The notes beneath the pieces are model-generated. The model had not been told where the DNA came from and ran no database searches. It saw only the letters and a program-made list of their open reading frames with translations. A stretch of DNA of 64,000 nucleotides, taken from assembly GCF_030908465.1 (NCBI RefSeq), contig NZ_CP133078.1, positions 1,240,001 through 1,304,000 on the forward strand, read 5' to 3'. The translations under genes and the position numbers were made by a program. Source of the stretch: Anaerotignum sp. MB30-C6 (GTDB lineage Bacteria; Bacillota; Clostridia; Lachnospirales; Anaerotignaceae). Shown here one piece after another: positions 24,793 to 32,484 of the stretch. How positions within the stretch are numbered: the first letter of the stretch is position 1; each line of letters starts with the position of its first letter.

Positions 24793-26403
24793 GTGACCGC
24801 AATCAGAAAGCTCAAGAAATATAAACCAACTCCTTTTATGGCAAAGGACTCTATCTACGATAAAGATGCTGCAGATTATGCGGTCAACTTTATTGAGTGT
24901 TTAAGTCATACCAAGGGGAAATGGTCTGGAAAACCATTTGAACTGATTGATTGGCAAGAACAAATTATCAGAGATCTCTTTGGAACACTGAAACCAGATG
25001 GCTATCGGCAGTTTAATACAGCCTATATTGAGATTCCTAAGAAAATGGGGAAATCTGAATTAGCGGCAGCTGTCGCATTACTGCTTACTTGTGGTGATGG
25101 CGAAGAAAGAGCCGAGGTTTATGGATGCGCTGCAGACAGGCAACAGGCGTCCATCGTATTTGAAGTGGCTGCTGATATGGTACGTATGAGCCCGGCTCTA
25201 AGTAAACGAGTTAAAATCTTATCGGCAACAAAGCGGATCATTTTCCAACCGACTAATAGTTTTTATCAAGTGCTTTCAGCAGAGGCTTATTCAAAGCATG
25301 GTTTTAATATTCATGGTGTTGTTTTTGATGAGCTGCATACTCAGCCCAATAGAAAACTCTTTGACGTCATGACCAAAGGTTCTGGTGATGCCAGAACGCA
25401 GCCCCTATATTTTCTGATCACCACGGCAGGCTCTGATACAAAATCAATCTGCTATGAAACCCATCAGAAAGCCAAAGACCTCATGGAGAAAAGAAAGATT
25501 GATCCAACCTTTTATCCGGTTATTTATGGAGCAGATGAGTCAGATGATTGGACAGATCCGAAGGTGTGGAAAAAAGCTAATCCAAGCCTTGGCATAACGG
25601 TAGGGATTGATAAGGTAAAAGCCGCTTGTGAATCAGCCAAGCAAAACCCTGCAGAAGAGAATGCCTTTAGACAGCTACGACTTAATCAGTGGGTCAAACA
25701 AGCTGTTCGATGGATGCCAATGGATAGATGGGATAAATGCGCCTTTGCTGTAAATGAAGAGGATTTGCTTGGCAGAGTATGTTATGGCGGACTAGACCTT
25801 TCTAGCTCCATTGATATTACTGCCTTTGTATTGGTGTTTCCTCCTCTAGATGAGGATGATAAATACATCATTCTTCCCTACTTTTGGCTGCCAGAAGAAA
25901 CTCTAAGTGCCAGGGTCAACCGTGACCATGTTCCCTATGATGTCTGGGAAAAGCAAGGACAGCTTAAAACAACGGAAGGCAATGTGGTCCATTACGGTTT
26001 TATTGAGAAGTTCATCGAAGAACTTGGCGAAAAGTACAATATTCGTGAGATTGCCTTTGACCGTTGGGGAGCCGTACAAATGGTTCAAAACCTAGAAGGC
26101 ATGGGCTTTACTGTTGTCCCATTTGGTCAAGGATTTAAGGATATGAGTCCACCGACTAAGGAACTGATGAAACTAACGCTAGAAGAAAAGGTTGCTCATG
26201 GTGGGCATCCTGTACTTCGTTGGATGATGGATAACATTTTTGTTCGAACAGACCCGGCAGGCAACATCAAGCCGGACAAGGAAAAATCATCAGAAAAGAT
26301 TGATGGTGCAGTGGCAACGATTATGGCTCTTGATCGAGCGATTCGTTGTGGCAATGATACGAGTGCTTCGGTTTATGACAACCGAGGCATTCTCTTTATA
26401 TGA
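24793..26403 (+). CDS. phage terminase large subunit
   Basis: A 536-residue packaging motor and nuclease. ATPase part: Walker A-like PKKMGKSE at about 83-90 and Walker B VVFDELHTQ at about 176-184. Nuclease part: GGLDLSSSIDITA near 331-343 and DRWGAV near 421. The GTG at 24793 lies inside the ribosome binding site GGGAGGTGA, so translation may really begin at ATC 24802 or at a later codon; the conserved protein begins with KKYKPTPFMAKDS. It is adjacent to the portal gene, as usual. Confidence 0.93.
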   Translation: MTAIRKLKKYKPTPFMAKDSIYDKDAADYAVNFIECLSHTKGKWSGKPFELIDWQEQIIRDLFGTLKPDGYRQFNTAYIEIPKKMGKSELAAAVALLLTCGDGEERAEVYGCAADRQQASIVFEVAADMVRMSPALSKRVKILSATKRIIFQPTNSFYQVLSAEAYSKHGFNIHGVVFDELHTQPNRKLFDVMTKGSGDARTQPLYFLITTAGSDTKSICYETHQKAKDLMEKRKIDPTFYPVIYGADESDDWTDPKVWKKANPSLGITVGIDKVKAACESAKQNPAEENAFRQLRLNQWVKQAVRWMPMDRWDKCAFAVNEEDLLGRVCYGGLDLSSSIDITAFVLVFPPLDEDDKYIILPYFWLPEETLSARVNRDHVPYDVWEKQGQLKTTEGNVVHYGFIEKFIEELGEKYNIREIAFDRWGAVQMVQNLEGMGFTVVPFGQGFKDMSPPTKELMKLTLEEKVAHGGHPVLRWMMDNIFVRTDPAGNIKPDKEKSSEKIDGAVATIMALDRAIRCGNDTSASVYDNRGILFI

Positions 26404-26418
26404 GGGAGGTGATTGGTT

Positions 26419-27741
26419 TTGGGATTTTTATCATCCATTTTTAAGGCGAGAGATAAGCCTACTGACAGAGCTGTGAGTTCCAACTATACATTTTTAATGG
26501 GTTCAAGCACAGCAGGTAAAACAGTGACCGAGCGGTCGGCACTTCAAATGACGGCCGTATACTCTTGTGTTCGAATATTAGCTGAAGCAGTAGCAGGGCT
26601 TCCACTGCACCTTTATCGTTATACAGATGATGGTGGCAAGGAAAAAGCAATTGACCATTCCTTGTATAAACTTTTGCATGATGAACCAAATCCTGAGATG
26701 AGTTCTTTTGTGTTTCGAGAAACAATGATGACTCATCTTTTATTATGGGGGAATTGTTATGCGCAGATTATTCGTAATGGAAAAGGTGAAGTTGTCGCGC
26801 TCTACCCCTTGATGCCAAATCGGATGTCAGTTCATCGAGATGAGAGTGGGCAGCTCTATTACTTATATACCAGAGGTGCAGATGATGTGAACAGTACGAA
26901 GGGAATGACAGTAAAACTTAGTACCTCCGATATACTTCATATTCCCGGACTCGGGTTTGATGGACTGGTTGGCTACTCCCCGATTGCGATGGCTAAAAAT
27001 GCGATTGGTCTAGCCATTGCAACAGAGGAATATGGAGCCAAGTTCTTTGCTAACGGTGCGGCTCCAAGTGGTGTGTTGGAGCATCCGGGAACGATTAAAG
27101 AACCTGGGAAAGTCAGAGAGGCTTGGCAGTCACAATTTGGTGGCAGTGCCAATTCCAATAAAATAGCTGTGCTTGAAGAAGGGATGAAATATACACCGAT
27201 TTCTATCTCACCAGAACAAGCACAATTCCTTGAAACAAGGAAATTTCAAATAAATGAAATTGCTCGGATTTTCAGAGTCCCTCCTCACATGGTAGGCGAC
27301 CTTGAGAAGTCGAGCTTTTCTAATATTGAGCAACAATCTCTTGAGTTTGTGAAATACACCTTAGACCCTTGGGTAGTGCGTTGGGAGCAAACCCTAGCCC
27401 GCACCCTTTTTACACCGGAGGAAAAGAAAAAATACTTCTTTAGATTCAATGTAGAAGGCCTACTGAGAGGGGATTATGTCAGTCGTATGAGCGGATATGC
27501 CACAGCAAGGCAGAACGGTTGGATGAGTGCAAATGATATTAGGGAACTTGAAAACCTAGACCGTATCCCTTCAGAGGATGGCGGTGACATGTACCTTGTA
27601 AACGGCAATATGCTCCCTCTTACAAAGGCAGGTGCATTCGCAAATACAAACGAGGATGGAAAGGAGGAAGACTTGGATGAAGAACAAGATATTTTGGCGA
27701 TGGAAGAACCAAGCAAGCGAACAAGAAGAACGAGTTCTTGA
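26419..27741 (+). CDS. phage portal protein (HK97 type)
   Basis: A 440-residue portal that forms the dodecameric DNA channel. Family signatures include TAVYSCVRILAEAVAGLPLH, GNCYAQIIRNGKGEVVALYP, HIPGLGFDGLVGYSPI and FRVPPHMVGDLEKSSFSNIE. I take TTG 26419, eight bases after GGGAGGTGA, which gives the typical MGFL start. Its end overlaps the protease gene by 65 bases. Confidence 0.95.
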   Translation: MGFLSSIFKARDKPTDRAVSSNYTFLMGSSTAGKTVTERSALQMTAVYSCVRILAEAVAGLPLHLYRYTDDGGKEKAIDHSLYKLLHDEPNPEMSSFVFRETMMTHLLLWGNCYAQIIRNGKGEVVALYPLMPNRMSVHRDESGQLYYLYTRGADDVNSTKGMTVKLSTSDILHIPGLGFDGLVGYSPIAMAKNAIGLAIATEEYGAKFFANGAAPSGVLEHPGTIKEPGKVREAWQSQFGGSANSNKIAVLEEGMKYTPISISPEQAQFLETRKFQINEIARIFRVPPHMVGDLEKSSFSNIEQQSLEFVKYTLDPWVVRWEQTLARTLFTPEEKKKYFFRFNVEGLLRGDYVSRMSGYATARQNGWMSANDIRELENLDRIPSEDGGDMYLVNGNMLPLTKAGAFANTNEDGKEEDLDEEQDILAMEEPSKRTRRTSS

Positions 27742-28408
27742 GCTTTATGGAACAATCGCTGAAGAAAGCTGGTTTGATGATGATGTGACCCCGCAGATGT
27801 TTAGAAATGAACTCTTTAGCGGAAAAGGACCCATCACCTTATGGATTAACTCACCGGGTGGAGATTGCATTGCCGCAAGTCAGATTTATACCATGTTGAT
27901 GGATTATCCAGATGAGGTAACCGTCAAGATTGATGGGATTGCAGCATCTGCCGCCTCTGTCATTGCCATGGCAGGAACAAAGGTACTAATGGCTCCGACA
28001 GCACTCATGATGATTCATAACCCAGCAACCATCACGATGGGTGATCATGAAGACATGAAACGAGCGATTGAGATGTTAGATGAGGTGAAAGAAAGCATTA
28101 TCAATGCCTATGAGATTAAGACTGGAATATCTCGCATCAAACTATCTCATCTGATGGATGCTGAAACCTGGATGAATGCCAACAAAGCCATAGAACTTGG
28201 CTTTGCAGACGATGTGCTAAAGGATGAGAAACAATCCGAACCCACTTTTTCTGCCTATGCGTTTTCTAGAAAAGCAGTGGCAACTAACTTACTTAACAAA
28301 ATGGCAGAAAAGAATAAACCAATTCAGGCGGAGGAATCTGCCAAACCCCAAGGGCGCTCAATTGATGAACTCAAGGAGCGTCTTTTGATTATCAAAAAAT
28401 ATATGTAA
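27677..28408 (+). CDS. ClpP-like prohead maturation protease
   Basis: A 243-residue serine protease of the Clp fold: WINSPGGDCIAASQIYTML, the catalytic Ser in GIAASAASVIAMAGT, the His in LMMIHNPAT and a later Asp. ATG 27677 follows AAGGAGG and lies within the portal gene. It should process the scaffolding/delta domain of the capsid protein encoded next. Confidence 0.93.
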   Translation: MKNKIFWRWKNQASEQEERVLELYGTIAEESWFDDDVTPQMFRNELFSGKGPITLWINSPGGDCIAASQIYTMLMDYPDEVTVKIDGIAASAASVIAMAGTKVLMAPTALMMIHNPATITMGDHEDMKRAIEMLDEVKESIINAYEIKTGISRIKLSHLMDAETWMNANKAIELGFADDVLKDEKQSEPTFSAYAFSRKAVATNLLNKMAEKNKPIQAEESAKPQGRSIDELKERLLIIKKYM

Positions 28409-28424
28409 ATGGAGGAATTTTACT

Positions 28425-29621
28425 ATGACGATTACAGAAATGCGTAATAAACGCAAAAAGCTTATTGAAACGATGGATGGGTTCTTGGACACTCATAAAA
28501 CCAAGAATGGCACATTATCCGCAGAAGATGATAAAACCTACAAAACCATGGAAGATGAGATCACTGAACTCACGAATGAAATCCATCGCATAGAAAGACG
28601 TGAAGCAATCGAGGCTGAACTTGAAAAACCTGTCAGCAAGCCAATCATTGAAAATCCGATGAATGGTCGACTGGATAACAGTGAAATTAAAACTGGCCGA
28701 GCAGCTGATTCTTATAAGACTGCCATGCTTTCAGCCCTACGTTCAAACTTCCGTAATGTATCCAATGTCCTACAAGAAGGGGTAGACGCAGATGGTGGCT
28801 ATCTCGTACCCGAAGAATACGACAGCAGATTGATTGATGGTCTGGAAGAAGAGAATATCATTCGTAAGCTGGGTCACAGAATTACCACATCAGGTGAGCG
28901 AAAAATCAATATAGCGGCCACAAAACCTGCGGCTGCATGGATTGATGAGGGTGAGGCACTGACCTTTAGCGATGCAACCTTCTCTCAAATCAATCTGGAT
29001 GCCCACAAACTTCATGTAGCCGTAAAGGTTACTGAAGAACTACTTTATGATAATGCCTTCCAACTTGAGAATTACATCATTGAGGAGTTTTATAAGGCTC
29101 TGGCTAATGCCGAAGAAGATGCCTTTATTAATGGCAATGGTACAGGAAAACCACTGGGTATTCTAGCTGCAAGTGGTGGAGCTGAAGTCGGTGTGACCAC
29201 AGCATCTGCAACGGCGATTACTGCTGACGAAGTAATTAACCTAGTGTATTCCTTGAAGCGTCCTTACCGTAAAAATGCCGTGTTCATTTTAAATGACCAG
29301 ACCATTGCAGCCCTTAGAAAACTAAAGGACGGTAACGGTGCCTATATGTGGCAACCGGCCCTTGTTGCAGGTGAACCAGATAAACTACTTGGCTATCCTG
29401 TTTATACATCTGCTTATATGCCTACCATTGAGGCAGGTGCTAAGACCATTATCTTTGGCGATTTGTCTTACTACAACATTGGAGATCGTGGTTCTCGTTC
29501 CTTTGCAGAACTTCGTGAGCTGTTTGCAGGTAATGGCATGGTCGGTTTTGTAGCTAAAGAACGTGTGGATGGCAAGTTAGTACTACCTGAAGCAATCAAG
29601 GTTCTTCAGCAGAAAGCCTAA
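28425..29621 (+). CDS. major capsid protein (HK97 fold)
   Basis: A 398-residue protein. Residues 1-75 are a coiled-coil delta/scaffold domain rich in Lys/Glu. The mature capsid begins near residue 100 (GYLVPEEYDSRLID) and continues with the HK97 pattern EDAFINGNGTGKPLGIL and KLLGYPVYTSAYMP. It is the most abundant structural protein and follows the protease, as expected. Confidence 0.95.
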   Translation: MTITEMRNKRKKLIETMDGFLDTHKTKNGTLSAEDDKTYKTMEDEITELTNEIHRIERREAIEAELEKPVSKPIIENPMNGRLDNSEIKTGRAADSYKTAMLSALRSNFRNVSNVLQEGVDADGGYLVPEEYDSRLIDGLEEENIIRKLGHRITTSGERKINIAATKPAAAWIDEGEALTFSDATFSQINLDAHKLHVAVKVTEELLYDNAFQLENYIIEEFYKALANAEEDAFINGNGTGKPLGILAASGGAEVGVTTASATAITADEVINLVYSLKRPYRKNAVFILNDQTIAALRKLKDGNGAYMWQPALVAGEPDKLLGYPVYTSAYMPTIEAGAKTIIFGDLSYYNIGDRGSRSFAELRELFAGNGMVGFVAKERVDGKLVLPEAIKVLQQKA

Positions 29622-29633
29622 CGGAGGTGCGAT

Positions 29634-29858
29634 ATGGATTACAACACAAAAAACTACACCGAACAAGGCGGAGACAAAACCGTCATCGCAGGAACGTTAG
29701 AGATTAAGGAGGGAGCAACCGTAACAGGTCTCCCTTCTTCTTTTACTCCTGCAGAAAACCAAGCACCTAGCGTAGCAGATGATATTACGACCTTAGTTTC
29801 TGAATTTAACGCTTTGCTTTTAAAGCTAAAAGCTGCAGGACTAATGACAGCTGATTAG
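29634..29858 (+). CDS. head fibre-like protein
   Basis: A 74-residue protein: a short N-terminal part, GTLEIKEGATVTGLPS, then a C-terminal helix FNALLLKLKAAGLM. This matches the small head-fibre proteins placed after the capsid gene in many Firmicutes phages. It decorates the capsid surface; it is not essential in known examples. Confidence 0.8.
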   Translation: MDYNTKNYTEQGGDKTVIAGTLEIKEGATVTGLPSSFTPAENQAPSVADDITTLVSEFNALLLKLKAAGLMTAD

Positions 29859-29882
29859 TAAAACAGAAAGGACGGTGGCGGT

Positions 29883-30191
29883 ATGACACTGCTTGAAAAA
29901 GTAAAAGCCAATTTAATTCTTGAACATGATTCAGATGATGAACTCTTGCAACAGCTGATTACCGCTGCTGTCAGTTATGCCGAGAGTTATCAGCATATAC
30001 CCGAAAACTTCTATAGCGACAATCCTATGCCACCGACTACAGAGCAAGCTGTTATTATGCTTTCCTCTCATTTCTATGAAAGTAGAGATGGCAGTACGGG
30101 TGGCTTCTTTGCTGACAATGTGCAAGCCGGTCAGCAGGTGTGGAATACGGTCAATTTGCTCCTTAGACTTGATCGGGATTGGAAGGTGTAA
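29883..30191 (+). CDS. head-tail connector protein (gp6-like)
   Basis: A 102-residue all-helical protein (LLEKVKANLILEHDSDDELL, then ITAAVSYAESYQ, then a conserved MLSSHFYESRDG), typical of the DNA-packaging adaptor family that sits under the portal. Its stop is 3 bases from the next ATG. Confidence 0.88.
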   Translation: MTLLEKVKANLILEHDSDDELLQQLITAAVSYAESYQHIPENFYSDNPMPPTTEQAVIMLSSHFYESRDGSTGGFFADNVQAGQQVWNTVNLLLRLDRDWKV

Positions 30192-30194
30192 GAG

Positions 30195-30536
30195 ATGAGT
30201 TTTGGAAAAATGAATAAATTTGCTGATATTAAAGCAATTACAACAACGAAAGATAGTGAGGGATTTGCCACTACATCACAGACCATACTTGCCTCAGTTC
30301 GAGTTTATAGAGAAGGGCGTCATGGTAGTGAGCGCTGGGCTAACCTGGCTACTTTTTCAGAGGCTACGGATTTATTCAGGTTTCGTGCTATTCCAGAAGT
30401 TGAGGTTACGACAGAACACTTTATTGAATGTGATGGAGAACGTTTTGATATTACCTCGGTAGAAAACGTAAAAGGTCGAGGTATGTATACAGAAGTTTTG
30501 GCGAAGAAGGTGGTGAGCAGTATTGGCAAAAGTTGA
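30195..30536 (+). CDS. head closure/head-tail adaptor protein
   Basis: A 113-residue beta-rich protein (IKAITTTKDSEGFATTSQTI, then FRFRAIPEVEVTTEHFIECD) of the SPP1 gp16-like head-completion family. It overlaps the next gene by 14 bases. Confidence 0.85.
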   Translation: MSFGKMNKFADIKAITTTKDSEGFATTSQTILASVRVYREGRHGSERWANLATFSEATDLFRFRAIPEVEVTTEHFIECDGERFDITSVENVKGRGMYTEVLAKKVVSSIGKS

Positions 30537-30954
30537 TATTAAGATGCCCGATGATTTTTTGCTCAAGATTTCAAAGCTTGGATCTGACTTTGACCCTGTT
30601 GCCAAAAAGGTGCTAAAAGCAGGTGGCGAAGTCGTTTTCAAACGAACGAAGAGCAATCTTTCTGCTGTAATCGGTAAAGGTACAAAGCATGAATCACGAT
30701 CAACGGGTGAATTAGAAAAGGCACTTGGTGTCACTTCAGTCAGGCTAGATAGGAACGGAAACCACAATATTAAAATAGGTTTTTCTGAACCAAGGTCTGA
30801 TGGAGAGAGTAACGCAAAAATAGCAAACATCCTTGAGTATGGCAAACACGGTCAACCTGCAAAACCTTTTTTGAAACCAGCTAAAAGTGCATCAAAGTCT
30901 GAATGTATCTCGACAATGAAAAGCACTTTTGAAGAGGAGGTCAAAAAGATATGA
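30523..30954 (+). CDS. HK97 gp10-like tail completion protein
   Basis: A 143-residue protein with a TTG start after GGTGGTGAG. The gp10 pattern ILEYGKHGQPAKPFLKPA near the C-terminus is clear. It overlaps the next gene by ATGA. It helps to join head and tail. Confidence 0.88.
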   Translation: MAKVDIKMPDDFLLKISKLGSDFDPVAKKVLKAGGEVVFKRTKSNLSAVIGKGTKHESRSTGELEKALGVTSVRLDRNGNHNIKIGFSEPRSDGESNAKIANILEYGKHGQPAKPFLKPAKSASKSECISTMKSTFEEEVKKI

Positions 30955-31295
30955 GCATTCTAGCAGACTTACAAGTCGCTTTAGAATCACTAGATGTACC
31001 AATAGAAACAGGTGTGTTTTCGGATACTGCCCCTGGTAAGTACATGGTGATTGTTCCGATGAGCGATAGCTTTGACCTTCATTCGGATAATCTACCATGC
31101 ATCGATGTTCAAGAGGCACGGATTTCAATTTATAGCAAAGGCAGTTATACAGCGTTAAAAAATCAAGTGGTGCAGTTATTGTTGGATTCCAGTTTCACCA
31201 TAACCGCACGGAGCTACATCGGCTTTGAAGATGATACGGGCTATTACCACTACAACGTGGATGTAGCCAAACATTATGAAATAGGAGGTAATTAA
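30951..31295 (+). CDS. tail terminator-like (minor capsid) protein
   Basis: A 114-residue protein in the position of the tail terminator. YMVIVPMSDSFDLHSDNLPC and the repeated beta-strand pattern fit that family. It ends 2 bases before the major tail protein. Confidence 0.78.
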   Translation: MSILADLQVALESLDVPIETGVFSDTAPGKYMVIVPMSDSFDLHSDNLPCIDVQEARISIYSKGSYTALKNQVVQLLLDSSFTITARSYIGFEDDTGYYHYNVDVAKHYEIGGN

Positions 31296-31297
31296 AA

Positions 31298-31882
31298 ATG
31301 GCAACAATTGGTCTGGATAAACTTTATTATGCGACCATCACAGATGATGAAAATGGCGAAGAAATCTATGGCACACCCACTCAGCTGGCAAAAGCAATCT
31401 CAGCAGAGTTATCTGTTGAACTGGCAGAAGCAACTCTCTATGCAGATGATGGTGCGGCAGAAATCGTTAAAGAATTTAAAAATGGCACTATCTCTCTTGG
31501 AGTGGATGATATTGGCTCGACTACTGCAGCCGCCTTAACCGGAGTCACGGTTGATAAGAACAACGTTGTGGTTTCTAACAGTGAAGATGGCGGGGATCCT
31601 GTGGCTGTTGGTTTTAGAGCAAAGAAATCCAATGGCAAGTATAAATACTATTGGCTCTATCGAGTGAAATTCGGTATTCCTGCGACAAACCTAGCAACAA
31701 AAGGTGACAGCATCACTTTCTCAACACCAACAATTGAAGGTACGGTTCTCCGAAGAAACAAGCCGGATACAAGCGGTAAACATCCGTGGAAAGCGGAAGT
31801 GACCGAAGGAGATAAGGATGTACCGGCATCGGTTATCAGCAGTTGGTATACAGAAGTCTATGAACCGGATTACACAGTATAA
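31298..31882 (+). CDS. major tail tube protein
   Basis: A 194-residue protein beginning ATIGLDKLYYATITDDENGE, the common opening of Firmicutes siphovirus major tail proteins, with KYYWLYRVKFGIPATN in the middle. It polymerises into the tail tube. Its position between terminator and chaperone genes fits. Confidence 0.92.
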   Translation: MATIGLDKLYYATITDDENGEEIYGTPTQLAKAISAELSVELAEATLYADDGAAEIVKEFKNGTISLGVDDIGSTTAAALTGVTVDKNNVVVSNSEDGGDPVAVGFRAKKSNGKYKYYWLYRVKFGIPATNLATKGDSITFSTPTIEGTVLRRNKPDTSGKHPWKAEVTEGDKDVPASVISSWYTEVYEPDYTV

Positions 31883-31895
31883 GGAGGGATAATTC

Positions 31896-32279
31896 ATGGA
31901 TAACGAACGAACAGCAAGCATTCGTATTGGTGGCGATGAATATGTGCTACTACTTACTACAAAGGCAACAAAGGAGATTGCAGGACGATATGGTGGTCTT
32001 GAAAACCTAGGCGATAAGCTAATGAAATCTGAGAATGTCGAGATGGCACTTTCGGAGATTGTGTGGCTGATTACCTTACTGGCCAATCAAAGTACTCTTG
32101 TCTATAACATCAAGCACAAGGATGCACCGAAGGAATTACTGACCGAAGATGAGGTGGAAATTCTCACAAGCCCGATTGATTTGGCAGAGTACAAAGAGGC
32201 AATTATGAATGCCCTTTACAAGGGTGCAAAAAGAAATGTACTCAGTGAGGAAAGCCAAAAAAACGCAGTAGCCCCGTAA
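31896..32279 (+). CDS. tail assembly chaperone, G-type short product
   Basis: A 127-residue protein (NERTASIRIGGDEYVLLLTT, then FSEIVWLITLLANQ-like hydrophobic core) at the lambda gpG position. Near its 3' end lies A-AAA-AAC (32258-32264) in the correct phase for -1 slippage, which would extend it into the 32280-32467 frame to give a G-T fusion of about 190 residues. Confidence 0.85.
   Translation: MDNERTASIRIGGDEYVLLLTTKATKEIAGRYGGLENLGDKLMKSENVEMALSEIVWLITLLANQSTLVYNIKHKDAPKELLTEDEVEILTSPIDLAEYKEAIMNALYKGAKRNVLSEESQKNAVAP
32258..32264 (+). promoter_or_regulatory. programmed -1 ribosomal frameshift site
   Basis: The heptamer A AAA AAC is in X-XXY-YYZ phase, with zero-frame codons AAA (32259-32261) and AAC (32262-32264). 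It lies 13 bases before the stop of the short chaperone, and the -1 frame stays open to 32467. Confidence 0.8.
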
Positions 32280-32467
32280 GTGACGAAGAGTTATTTACGA
32301 GGCTTTTATATTACGGCATCAGCGTATTACATCTGACCATAGATGAATTTTGGCTGATGCCGTTTGGTTTGCTACTAGACTTGTGGGAGTGCCACAAACA
32401 GTATCAGGGGCTGGCAAAACCAAAAAGAGAGATATTTATCGATGACATTATCCCTGATGGAATCTGA
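32280..32467 (+). CDS. tail assembly chaperone, T extension (made by frameshift)
   Basis: An open frame without its own start or ribosome binding site. It reads SDEELFTRLLYYGISVLHLT then a basic, Trp-containing end ...KREIFIDDIIPDGI. It is entered from the upstream gene by -1 slippage at 32258-32264. The extension binds the tape measure protein in known systems, and the tape measure gene begins 17 bases later. Confidence 0.75.
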
Positions 32468-32484
32468 CAAAGGAGGTGGAAAGC

